Shown here: one piece after another, positions 57,971 to 64,000 of the stretch
Layout: each line of letters starts with the position of its first letter
Numbering within the stretch: position 1 is the stretch's first letter
Assembly: GCF_003596335.1 (NCBI RefSeq)
Contig: NZ_QZCH01000013.1
Coordinates: forward strand, 57,367 to 121,366
DNA length: 64,000 nucleotides
DNA from: Motilimonas pumila
GTDB lineage: Bacteria; Pseudomonadota; Gammaproteobacteria; Enterobacterales; CBDFNC01
Direction of reading: 5' to 3'
The notes under the pieces: model-generated
The model's database searches: none
What the model was told of the DNA's origin: nothing
The model's input: only the letters and a program-made list of their open reading frames with translations
Program-made: the position numbers and the translations under genes

Positions 57971-58497
57971 TGTCAATGAGCCTGCAAGACATGTGGTTTT
58001 TGCTTACCCAGTTTCTGCATACAGGCGGCTGGGTACTGACCTGCATATTATTGTTAGCAGGTTTGCTGATCAGCTTATTGCTTGAGCGTTATTGGTTTCG
58101 CTGGGTGCGTTATCCGCAAGTGTTTCGTGGGTTAACCTTGACCTTGCGCCAGCAACCTTTCAGCTATCGCCAAGACAGCCTGCGTTGCGACATTGACTTG
58201 CAGCTGCAACAGCATTTAAGCCTGATCAAAGTACTGATTGCTTTATGCCCTTTGATTGGCTTATTGGGTACGGTCACCGGTATGGTGCACGTGTTCGATA
58301 GCTTAGCGCTCAATGGCACAGGCAATGCCAGGCTTATGGCTGCCGGTATTTCCAGAGCAACGCTACCGACAATGGCAGGCATGGCAGTGGCCGTGTTTGG
58401 CCTGATTTTCTACACCCATCTGGCCCGCTGGAGCACTCGCGCCAGAATGGGTTTATACAATGAAGAAGGGGCGGTAAACACTGCCCAGTCGAAATAA
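57970..58497 (+). CDS. exbB: ExbB2 proton channel subunit
   Basis: This is a 175-residue MotA/TolQ/ExbB protein with three membrane segments. LIALCPLIGLLGTVTGMVHVF near residue 88 is the family motif. It is short, as usual for ExbB2. It joins TtpC, ExbD and TonB in the inner-membrane complex that energises outer-membrane receptors. Confidence 0.93.
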   Translation: MSMSLQDMWFLLTQFLHTGGWVLTCILLLAGLLISLLLERYWFRWVRYPQVFRGLTLTLRQQPFSYRQDSLRCDIDLQLQQHLSLIKVLIALCPLIGLLGTVTGMVHVFDSLALNGTGNARLMAAGISRATLPTMAGMAVAVFGLIFYTHLARWSTRARMGLYNEEGAVNTAQSK

Positions 58498-58508
58498 GAA
58501 GAGTGGTT

Positions 58509-58919
58509 ATGAGACATCGCGATTTTCTCAATCAACAGCAAGAAGAAGCGCAAATAGACATGACGCCGATGCTCGACATCGTGTTCATCATGTTGATCTT
58601 CTTTATTGTTTCTACCTCATTTGTACGAGAAGCGGGCATTGAGATTGACCGTCCAGAAGCGCAAACCAGCAGCGCACAATCTCAAGGTGCGGTGATGTTG
58701 GCGTTGTCTGCCAACGGTGAAGTGTGGCTCGACCGCCAAATGACGGATTTAAGAATGGTGCGCCCAAGCCTCGAACGCTTAAAAACTGAACAAGCAGACT
58801 TATCTGTAGTGGTGCAAGCGGATGAAGCTGCCAGCACAGGAGATTTGGTGAAACTGCTCGACCAACTTCGTCTTGCCAAGGTGCCTTACGTGGTCGCCAC
58901 GGCGACAGGTGGCCAATAA
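58509..58919 (+). CDS. exbD: ExbD2 energy transduction subunit
   Basis: This is a 136-residue single-pass inner-membrane protein. The membrane segment carries the essential aspartate in MTPMLDIVFIMLIFF (about residue 23). The ATG at 58509 is preferred over the upstream GTG because AAGAG stands at the right distance. Its last base is shared with the tonB start. Confidence 0.93.
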   Translation: MRHRDFLNQQQEEAQIDMTPMLDIVFIMLIFFIVSTSFVREAGIEIDRPEAQTSSAQSQGAVMLALSANGEVWLDRQMTDLRMVRPSLERLKTEQADLSVVVQADEAASTGDLVKLLDQLRLAKVPYVVATATGGQ

Positions 58920-59563
58920 TGGTTCGTTTGCTGGTCTGCATTCCCCTTGGTTTAGGGGTGGCCGCATTGTTATTTTGGCTGTTGGCGCATTTAGCGGGCT
59001 TTGCGGCTATTAGCCAACACGCTAAAAGTGCGCCAGTACGGTTTCAGTTTCTGGCGATAAAGCAAGACACCCAAGCCCAAATATTGCAGCGCGAGCGTGA
59101 AAAACCGCCTGAACCAGAACTGGAGCAAGCGCCGCAAATGCCAAATATGCAACAACCTGCAGCGGCGCCTGTAATGGCCCCGCAGCTGAATTTGGCAATG
59201 CCTCAGCTGGAAGCCAGCACGGTGCAAACCGTGGCGGTAGACATTGGCAAGTTTGCTCCTCCGGCACCTATGGGGTTGATGGTAGACAACCAGGCCATGC
59301 CAGTTGCTCGGGTTAACCCTACATACCCAAGTAAGGCACGTCGTCGCAATATTGAAGGGGAAGTAACGGTCGAATTTGAAGTGGGCAAAGATGGCAGTGT
59401 AGTGGCATCAAGCATCAAGATTGTAGCCGCCAATCCTGCTGATGTGTTCGACAAGTCAGTGCGCCGAGCTGTAGCAAGGTGGCGGTACCAGCCCAAACAG
59501 GTTAACGGTCAAAACGTGGCGTTTAAAACGCGCACTATATTACAATTTAATATGCTGGACTAA
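58919..59563 (+). CDS. tonB: TonB2 energy transducer
   Basis: This is a 214-residue TonB protein with an N-terminal membrane anchor (about 4-29), a short proline/glutamine-rich periplasmic spacer (about 60-105) and a C-terminal domain with NPTYPSKARRRNIEGEVTVEF and VARWRYQPK. The spacer is short, as in TonB2 proteins. It delivers energy to receptors such as the heme receptor encoded divergently. Confidence 0.93.
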   Translation: MVRLLVCIPLGLGVAALLFWLLAHLAGFAAISQHAKSAPVRFQFLAIKQDTQAQILQREREKPPEPELEQAPQMPNMQQPAAAPVMAPQLNLAMPQLEASTVQTVAVDIGKFAPPAPMGLMVDNQAMPVARVNPTYPSKARRRNIEGEVTVEFEVGKDGSVVASSIKIVAANPADVFDKSVRRAVARWRYQPKQVNGQNVAFKTRTILQFNMLD

Positions 59564-59575
59564 GTGGAGTCAGGT

Positions 59576-60841
59576 ATGAAAATCTGGTCATTGTGGTTAT
59601 TGGTGTTAAGTATATTGGCTGCTCCGTTGCAAGCCAAGCAGCTGACACAATCTGAACACAGCACCATTAGTCGGGCCATTAAGCAAATTCAAGCTGAGCA
59701 GTATGGCGCGGCCAAAACGCAACTGGTTGAGTTAGAGGCAAAGCTTAAGCCCCAGGAAAATAAAGATTATGCACTGGCGATGGTATGGTTAAACTTAGCC
59801 AATATCGCTTTACGCCAAGACCGCTACCAAGCAGGCTTAAAGTATTACGATCAAGCAGTGGCAACGGGCACGTTAACGCCCGAACAGACCTTGCCATTAT
59901 TGCTTACTCGCGCTCAGCTTAATATGAGCCTAGAAAACTGGGCCCAAGGCACTCAGTTATTACGCCAGTGGTTGCAGCAAGCACCCGCAGCGCAAGTAAA
60001 AGCTCAGCATTACCAGTTACTGGCCCAAGGTTATGTGCAGCAAGAAAAGTGGCAGGGTGCGACCAAAGCGATTAACCAAGCGCTAAAACGCAAGCCAAAT
60101 GCGGCGACCAGTTGGTATCAAATTGCCGTTGTCGCACATTCAAAGCTGAAACAGTGGAACAGTGCCATTAAGTGGCAAAAGCGCATTTTGGCAAGAGAGC
60201 CAAAGGCAATGTTGCAATGGCAACAATTGGCGGGCCTGCAAATGCGCGCGAATAAGTCAAAAGATGCGTTGGCGACGTTTCGTTTAGCACACCAGCAAGG
60301 CTTATTTAACCGCTCGCAACAATACCGTATTTTAGCTCAGCTGTTGCTACAGCAAGGTAACGCTTATCAAGCGGCTCAAGTGATAAATAAGGCGATGGTA
60401 TCGGGTAAAATTAAAGATACTCAAAAGCACCAAAAGTTATTGAGTCAGGCTTGGCTACAAGCCAAGCAACAAGATCAGGCCATGCAAACGTTGGCAAAAC
60501 TTGCCAAACAAGATCCCAACAAGCAAAACTTGTGGCAATTGGGGCAACTGCAACTGCAACAACAGCGTTGGCAAGATGCTTTAGTCACGCTAAAACAGCT
60601 CACCGGTGGCAGCGACAGTGACAGGGTTTATCTGATGATGGCTATCGCTAATATCAATTTAAAACAATACCCTAATGCGCGTGCGATGTTGGCTAAGATA
60701 GATCAAGAGTCGACTTATCATGGTGAAGTATTAAGCTGGCGTAATTACTTGGCTCACATTGCGCCTGAGCCGACCCTAGAAGATACGGCCCTGCCGGCAA
60801 AGCCCAGCGCCGCTGAGCTTCAAACAGCGGCTACCAGCTAG
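59576..60841 (+). CDS. Exported TPR protein of the TonB2 operon
   Basis: This is a 421-residue protein with signal peptide (ending near PLQAK) and about nine TPR-like helical repeats spanning roughly 25-390. TPR proteins regularly close TtpC-ExbB2-ExbD2-TonB2 operons and presumably scaffold the complex in the periplasm. The ATG at 59576 follows GGAG; an upstream GTG is possible but less suited. A strong terminator follows. Confidence 0.88.
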   Translation: MKIWSLWLLVLSILAAPLQAKQLTQSEHSTISRAIKQIQAEQYGAAKTQLVELEAKLKPQENKDYALAMVWLNLANIALRQDRYQAGLKYYDQAVATGTLTPEQTLPLLLTRAQLNMSLENWAQGTQLLRQWLQQAPAAQVKAQHYQLLAQGYVQQEKWQGATKAINQALKRKPNAATSWYQIAVVAHSKLKQWNSAIKWQKRILAREPKAMLQWQQLAGLQMRANKSKDALATFRLAHQQGLFNRSQQYRILAQLLLQQGNAYQAAQVINKAMVSGKIKDTQKHQKLLSQAWLQAKQQDQAMQTLAKLAKQDPNKQNLWQLGQLQLQQQRWQDALVTLKQLTGGSDSDRVYLMMAIANINLKQYPNARAMLAKIDQESTYHGEVLSWRNYLAHIAPEPTLEDTALPAKPSAAELQTAATS

Positions 60842-60860
60842 ATTGCCGCCACCTTCACAA

Positions 60861-60887
60861 CGCGAAGCCTCGGCTTCGCGTTTTTTT
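60861..60887 (+). terminator. Intrinsic terminator of the TonB2 operon
   Basis: CGCGAAGCC and GGCTTCGCG are separated by TC and followed by seven Ts. Confidence 0.95.
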
Positions 60888-60930
60888 ACTGCGTATTCAC
60901 ACCTCTTTCCCCCATCGCATTGCCTAGTCG

Positions 60931-61719
60931 TTATTTAGGACCATGCAGTTGTTGGTATTGGCTAATACTGTGTTGCCATTGTTGTTTATTTTGCTTGGGA
61001 CACGTTAGACAAAAGTCACCATCATCGCGGTAATAGTGCAAGCAACAAGCGCTGCGCTTAACTACTGTCTTGTTGGCATTTTCCGCTAAGGGAATATTCA
61101 AATAGGCTGGTTTAGTATTAATTTGCAGGCTTTGACACCAAAGTGCGGTTATAGGCTCAGCTAATGCTTCAGCGCCAGCAGGCATCATCGCCGCCAGCTG
61201 TAAAATCATCTTGGCCAACTGATCTTTAACCAGCCGCATGGCGACGCTGTGTTGCAGAGGTCCACATTGCGTGAGCTGCAGCAAATAGTGTTGAAACAAT
61301 GTGTTTAATTCAGCGCTTAACTGCAACACTCGGTTAATAGGGTCAAGATCAGAGTATTCTTCTAACGGTTGCGCCCAATAAAAGCCACTGACGAGGCCTT
61401 GTTTGAGGCGTTGCTGAAAGTGGCTAAAGCTAATGAGCTGTTGGCTGCCAAATGCGGAAATCAGTGCAAGTGCCACCGGTTGCCAAGTGAGCATTGTCCA
61501 GCTGCGAACCGTCCAGTATTTATCGCCTGCTTCAGGGTGCGCCTGTTGCCAATATTTAAACAGTTGAACCACAGCATCTGGCTGGTCGGGCTGTATCATG
61601 GTGTGCTCGGTAGGATCTGCAAGGAGTGCCATGCTAGGGTCGATTTCTGCAGCTAATGGTGCAACAGGGAAGGGTTGTCGTAAGGACTGCAACAAGGCGA
61701 TCTGATTTTTGTCTAACAT
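60931..61719 (-). CDS. FhuF-like siderophore ferric reductase
   Basis: This 262-residue protein of the ferric iron reductase family has the C-terminal FhuF-type [2Fe-2S] motif CC-x10-C-x2-C in RSACCLHYYRDDGDFCLTCPK (split here as RSACC, FCLTC). It should reduce siderophore-bound or chelated ferric iron in the cytoplasm. The start is uncertain: I use the ATG at 61719, but the frame stays open to a GTG at 61752. A Fur-like box lies upstream at 61814. It converges with the TonB2 operon. Confidence 0.85.
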   Translation of the reverse strand: MLDKNQIALLQSLRQPFPVAPLAAEIDPSMALLADPTEHTMIQPDQPDAVVQLFKYWQQAHPEAGDKYWTVRSWTMLTWQPVALALISAFGSQQLISFSHFQQRLKQGLVSGFYWAQPLEEYSDLDPINRVLQLSAELNTLFQHYLLQLTQCGPLQHSVAMRLVKDQLAKMILQLAAMMPAGAEALAEPITALWCQSLQINTKPAYLNIPLAENANKTVVKRSACCLHYYRDDGDFCLTCPKQNKQQWQHSISQYQQLHGPK

Positions 61720-61813
61720 GATAATAGTTGCGCCATGGAAAGGCGGCTGCACTCCGGTTAAAGCAATGCCGATAAAGCGGCATAAAAGGGTAAATCTTAT
61801 AGATAAATGCTAA

Positions 61814-61828
61814 TAAAAACAATTATCA
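61814..61828. promoter_or_regulatory. Fur-like box of the ferric reductase gene
   Basis: TAAAAACAATTATCA has a perfect right half of the 7-1-7 Fur form and a poor left half (11 of 14 overall). Confidence 0.5.
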
Positions 61829-61936
61829 CTAATTTGTCATTTCACCGTGTTTTTAAACTCTTTTACTTACCCAGTTCCCGTTTATTTGTTCATTTCTATT
61901 TACGGTTATCAAAGTAACTCTTCGTTTTTAAACTTT

Positions 61937-61951
61937 GTTTTTATTCGAAAC
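61937..61951. promoter_or_regulatory. MarR-type operator 1
   Basis: GTTTTTATTCGAAAC is one of five copies of the palindrome GTTT-N7-GAAAC seen in this region. It lies just upstream of the -35 box of the CxxC-protein operon. Confidence 0.65.
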
Positions 61952-61955
61952 TATA

Positions 61956-61983
61956 TTGACAGGGGGAATAAAACCGTTAATCT
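61956..61983 (+). promoter_or_regulatory. Candidate promoter of the CxxC-protein operon
   Basis: TTGACA and TAATCT are separated by 16 bases. Operators 1 and 2 bracket it. Confidence 0.5.
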
Positions 61984-61989
61984 AATATT

Positions 61990-62004
61990 GTTTTGATACG
62001 AAAC
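61990..62004. promoter_or_regulatory. MarR-type operator 2
   Basis: GTTTTGATACGAAAC, the same palindrome, lies just after the -10 element, a repressing position. Confidence 0.7.
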
Positions 62005-62027
62005 CAATTTAAAAAAAGGAAATTATT

Positions 62028-62249
62028 ATGACTCAACCTATTTTTTATCACGCAGGGTGCAGTATTTGCATCGAGGCAGAGCAGCACTTAGCAGATGCTC
62101 TAGGGGCAGAAATTGTGCATTTGGGTGACACTCCTGAACGTATCACAGAGGCTGAATTAGCGGGGGTAAAGTCAGTACCTGCGGTATTAATGGGTGGGGC
62201 TGTTTTTCATATCAACTTTGGCGCGGCGATGACTGATTTCAAAGCGTAG
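62028..62249 (+). CDS. Tiny CxxC thioredoxin/glutaredoxin-like protein
   Basis: This is a 73-residue cytoplasmic protein with a thioredoxin-like half-fold. It has the redox motif CSIC (Cys11, Cys14) after a beta strand (IFYHAG) and a cis-proline-like segment SVPAVLMGG near residue 50. It is shorter than classical glutaredoxins (about 85). AAAAGGAAA precedes the ATG. It is the first gene of an operon with an exported protein, and MarR-type operators flank its promoter. A thiol redox or metal-transfer role is inferred. Confidence 0.75.
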   Translation: MTQPIFYHAGCSICIEAEQHLADALGAEIVHLGDTPERITEAELAGVKSVPAVLMGGAVFHINFGAAMTDFKA

Positions 62250-62296
62250 TAACTCGTCTTATAGCGATGAAATAACCCAGATTAATAAAGGAAGAT

Positions 62297-63040
62297 ATGA
62301 TGAATACACGAGTGATAACAACCTTAGCGCTGGCTTTTAGTGGTGTGGTTTTAGCCGATGCAGGCCACCATGGTCATATACAGGCGCTAGCAAACGAAAA
62401 TGTTAATCCGTCTTTTGACTTGGTGCATGCAAAAATTGAAAAAGGCCCATCGGCTCTGACCTTCCAAGCCGAAGTCACAGCGAATATTGGCAAGCTGAAA
62501 CCCAACGTCAATGGTCAATTGGCGGGTGCGCAAGTATACAGCTACGTGTGGCCAACGAGTTTAGACTCAGAGGCGGTGGGCTTTGAAAAGGGCCAAGGTA
62601 TTTTAGCGCTTGCGGTAACAGCGCACCCTGATTTTGATGATACTCCTCAGTTTGATGAAAACGCAGACGGTGACAAAACAAATGATGGTAATGAATGGCA
62701 CTCACATTGGGTTGTGCTGACAAAAGATGCCGCTTGCCCCGGAGGCTTGAAAGTAAAGGATATTCCCGAAGGGCAAACCCCCAAGGTACCAGTCACTTGG
62801 CCAGGGTTGCCTATCTACCTCGATAGCCCAGGTTATGCTCCTGAATTTACCAATGATACCTTAACTGTGGATGTGCCAACGCAAGATCTCGCAGGGTCAC
62901 AAGATTTTCAGTTTGACGCGGTGACATCGGTACTGCAAGTTAACGCCAGCGTTCACAACCCCTTGCTGTGTGTCACCCAAGTACAAGATATTGCTTCTGG
63001 CGACTTATCTTTACCAGGCGAGGTTGTTGCGCGTCACTAA
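62297..63040 (+). CDS. Exported protein of unknown function
   Basis: This is a 247-residue exported protein with signal peptide (cleavage near VVLA) and a mature N-terminus reading DAGHHGH. The rest is beta-rich. It has acidic stretches that could bind cations (DFDDTPQFDENADGDKTND, around residue 114), then WHSHWVV. Only two cysteines remain in the mature part (ACPGG, LLCVT), so one disulfide is possible. I do not recognise the family. AAAGGAAG precedes the ATG pair. It follows the CxxC protein by 47 bases and probably shares its transcript. Confidence 0.7.
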   Translation: MMNTRVITTLALAFSGVVLADAGHHGHIQALANENVNPSFDLVHAKIEKGPSALTFQAEVTANIGKLKPNVNGQLAGAQVYSYVWPTSLDSEAVGFEKGQGILALAVTAHPDFDDTPQFDENADGDKTNDGNEWHSHWVVLTKDAACPGGLKVKDIPEGQTPKVPVTWPGLPIYLDSPGYAPEFTNDTLTVDVPTQDLAGSQDFQFDAVTSVLQVNASVHNPLLCVTQVQDIASGDLSLPGEVVARH

Positions 63041-63068
63041 TTTACTGGGTGCGGTTGCGTCATATTGG

Positions 63069-63094
63069 CCCTTTAGTGTGACAGCGCTAAAGGG
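63069..63094. terminator. Weak hairpin between exported protein and marR genes
   Basis: CCCTTTAG and CTAAAGGG pair across a ten-base loop between the convergent genes. No clear T tract follows, so termination is uncertain. Confidence 0.4.
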
Positions 63095-63167
63095 TTGCTG
63101 TTGCGTTGTGTGGCGCAGAGCAAAGTGCGGGTCTCCCTTAATTAATCGTCACGCTGGACGATAGCTA

Positions 63168-63743
63168 TTAGCCGGCGTCTGGCACCACATGTTCTCGGCA
63201 TATGAGCTCGCCGTGGGGAGTGGGCAATGTCATCTGAGTGAGCTCACAAAAGAAAGTTTGTTTATTTTCAGTACGATGAAATTTACAGGTTTTACAAGTG
63301 CCAAAGCCGGTATGACTGGTTTCGGTTTGAATATTGATCAACAGTTGTTCAAGTTGTTGCGTTAGCTGTGAACTTACATCGTCACCATAGCGTGATAATG
63401 CTTGGCGTAAACTCGGTGGCGGCATACTGGAGGTCGCAACCTCTTGCCCTGCTTGGGTTAAGCTTAAGTGAAACACGCGCTTATCTTGCTCGTCTTTCGT
63501 TTTAAGCAGGTAACCCTTTTTTTCCAGTAGTGAGATCGATTGTGACGTTGTGCCTTTGGTTGCCCCTAAAAAGTCTTTAACGCTGGCAGGGGTATCACTG
63601 AATTGGTTGCAACGGTTGAGATAAAACAATACCTCAAGATGCACCGGATGCAAGCCATGGCTAAGGCCCGCTTGCCGTACTTCGTTACGAAATAAGGTAC
63701 TGATGCGCTCGAGTAAGTCGCCTATTTTTCCCGCGTGATTCAT
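63168..63743 (-). CDS. MarR-family regulator with cysteine-rich C-terminal tail
   Basis: This is a 191-residue protein. Residues 1-140 form a MarR winged-helix domain (recognition region VKDFLGATKGTTSQSISLL and wing KTKDEQDKRVFHLSLT). Unlike ordinary MarR proteins of about 145, it has a tail with Cys150, Cys153, Cys166 and Cys182 (C-x2-C-x12-C-x15-C) plus His156 and His185, well suited to bind zinc, iron or an Fe-S cluster, or to switch by oxidation. Three operator-like palindromes lie upstream of it and two more control the convergent CxxC-protein operon, implying autoregulation and control of that operon. Confidence 0.85.
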   Translation of the reverse strand: MNHAGKIGDLLERISTLFRNEVRQAGLSHGLHPVHLEVLFYLNRCNQFSDTPASVKDFLGATKGTTSQSISLLEKKGYLLKTKDEQDKRVFHLSLTQAGQEVATSSMPPPSLRQALSRYGDDVSSQLTQQLEQLLINIQTETSHTGFGTCKTCKFHRTENKQTFFCELTQMTLPTPHGELICREHVVPDAG

Positions 63744-63762
63744 GCTTTCTCACTTGATCAAA

Positions 63763-63777
63763 GTTTTTAATCGAAAC
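63763..63777. promoter_or_regulatory. MarR-type operator 3
   Basis: GTTTTTAATCGAAAC lies 20 bases upstream of the marR start codon, suited to autorepression. Confidence 0.65.
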
Positions 63778-63816
63778 AACGTTGACAAGTATACCACTGT
63801 GTTTACAATTAACAAT

Positions 63817-63831
63817 GTTTCGTATCGATAC
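63817..63831. promoter_or_regulatory. MarR-type operator 4
   Basis: GTTTCGTATCGATAC, a copy of the same 15-bp palindrome, lies 54 bases from operator 3. Confidence 0.6.
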
Positions 63832-63857
63832 TATATTAGCGATTACATTCAAACAAT

Positions 63858-63872
63858 GTTTTGCATCGAAAC
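63858..63872. promoter_or_regulatory. MarR-type operator 5
   Basis: GTTTTGCATCGAAAC lies exactly 41 bases from operator 4, about four helical turns. Confidence 0.65.
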
Positions 63873-63922
63873 TATGGTGGCAATTACATTCAAACAATGG
63901 TTTCGTGAAGATGGTATTAAAT

Positions 63923-64000
63923 GGGCGTTGTTGACTAAATAGGGAACCTTTCTCGAAAACTGCGATCAGATCATTGAGCACGATACATGGAAGTGATTCT
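63923..64000. other. Window edge, no gene seen
   Basis: The last bases contain an ATG at 63986 that opens a frame to the window end, but five codons are too few to judge. Operators 4 and 5 could also serve a gene beginning beyond the edge. Confidence 0.4.

Larger units (their letters stand above)
61720..62027. other. Divergent control region: ferric reductase / MarR-linked operon
   Basis: No gene is supported in these 308 bases. The left part carries a Fur-like box for the reductase gene. The right part carries two copies of the 15-bp MarR-type palindrome and a promoter candidate for the CxxC-protein operon. Confidence 0.7.
63801..63922. repeat. Three imperfect 41-bp direct repeats
   Basis: Units start near 63801, 63842 and 63883. 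The last two share the exact 17-mer ATTACATTCAAACAATG with a 41-base period; the first is a looser copy. Units one and two each contain an operator copy (63817, 63858). In unit three the corresponding place holds a degenerate version (GGTTTCGTGAAG). Confidence 0.7.

Noticed and set aside
63742..63942. 66-codon forward frame upstream of marR
   Set aside because: It runs through the operator repeats; the apparent peptide repeats come from the 41-bp DNA repeats and there is no good ribosome site.
63986..64000. Possible start of a transposase or other gene at the right edge
   Set aside because: Only five codons are visible, too few for any claim.
1..64000. tRNA, rRNA, riboswitch, CRISPR or prophage elements
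   Set aside because: No cloverleaf, repeat-spacer pattern, conserved riboswitch core or phage gene set was recognised by eye; a covariance-model scan would be needed for a firm negative.

Overview
The window is a stretch of chromosome from a Gammaproteobacterium. Gene content (glyQS, glmUS, TusA, a TonB2/TtpC energy-transduction operon, HutX/HutZ heme genes, FolM-FolE-FolX) fits a marine or aquatic Alteromonadales/Vibrionales-type organism; the genus cannot be fixed from sequence alone. In relatives, glyQS and glmUS lie close to the replication origin. Two parS-like sites (1334-1349, 48342-48357) agree with an origin-proximal position.

Layout. 1-8.9 kb: iron-exporter permease FetB, a small unknown protein, a palindrome with a parS-like core, a class C beta-lactamase-fold hydrolase, a 1561-residue hybrid sensor kinase and a divergent periplasmic binding protein. 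9-12.8 kb: glyS-glyQ, TusA and a small membrane protein. 12.8-16.2 kb: an operon of response regulator, histidine kinase and sugar-binding protein without permeases. 16.3-21.2 kb: glutathione peroxidase, ferrochelatase, the tetrahydromonapterin genes folM-folE-folX, and trhO. 21.2-25.5 kb: an OmpA-like lipoprotein and glmU-glmS. 25.7-28.6 kb: a DUF1254/DUF1214 exported protein and a TetR/membrane-protein pair with two palindromic operators. 28.7-36.7 kb: a copper/silver efflux operon (small metal-binding protein, CusC, CusB with two fused CusF domains, CusA, cupredoxin, DUF411). 36.8-38.4 kb: an MFS relic and AzlCD. 38.4-41.8 kb: an NrtR-controlled NAD salvage module (PRPP synthetase and NadV) with four matching operator palindromes. 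42-44.5 kb: RsgA and a MATE exporter.

44.6-61.8 kb is mainly heme and iron acquisition: HmuTUV, HutX-HutZ, a TonB-dependent heme receptor with a double-domain HmuY lipoprotein, the DUF3450-TtpC-ExbB-ExbD-TonB-TPR operon, and a FhuF-type ferric reductase. Candidate Fur boxes lie upstream of four of these units. ElbB, an S41 peptidase and an IS4-type transposase relic interrupt this region.

62-64 kb holds the least familiar system. A MarR regulator with a cysteine-rich tail faces an operon of a tiny CxxC thioredoxin-fold protein and an exported protein of unknown function. Five copies of a 15-bp palindrome lie in the two control regions, two of them on a 41-bp imperfect direct repeat. No tRNA, rRNA, CRISPR array, prophage or intact insertion sequence was recognised.
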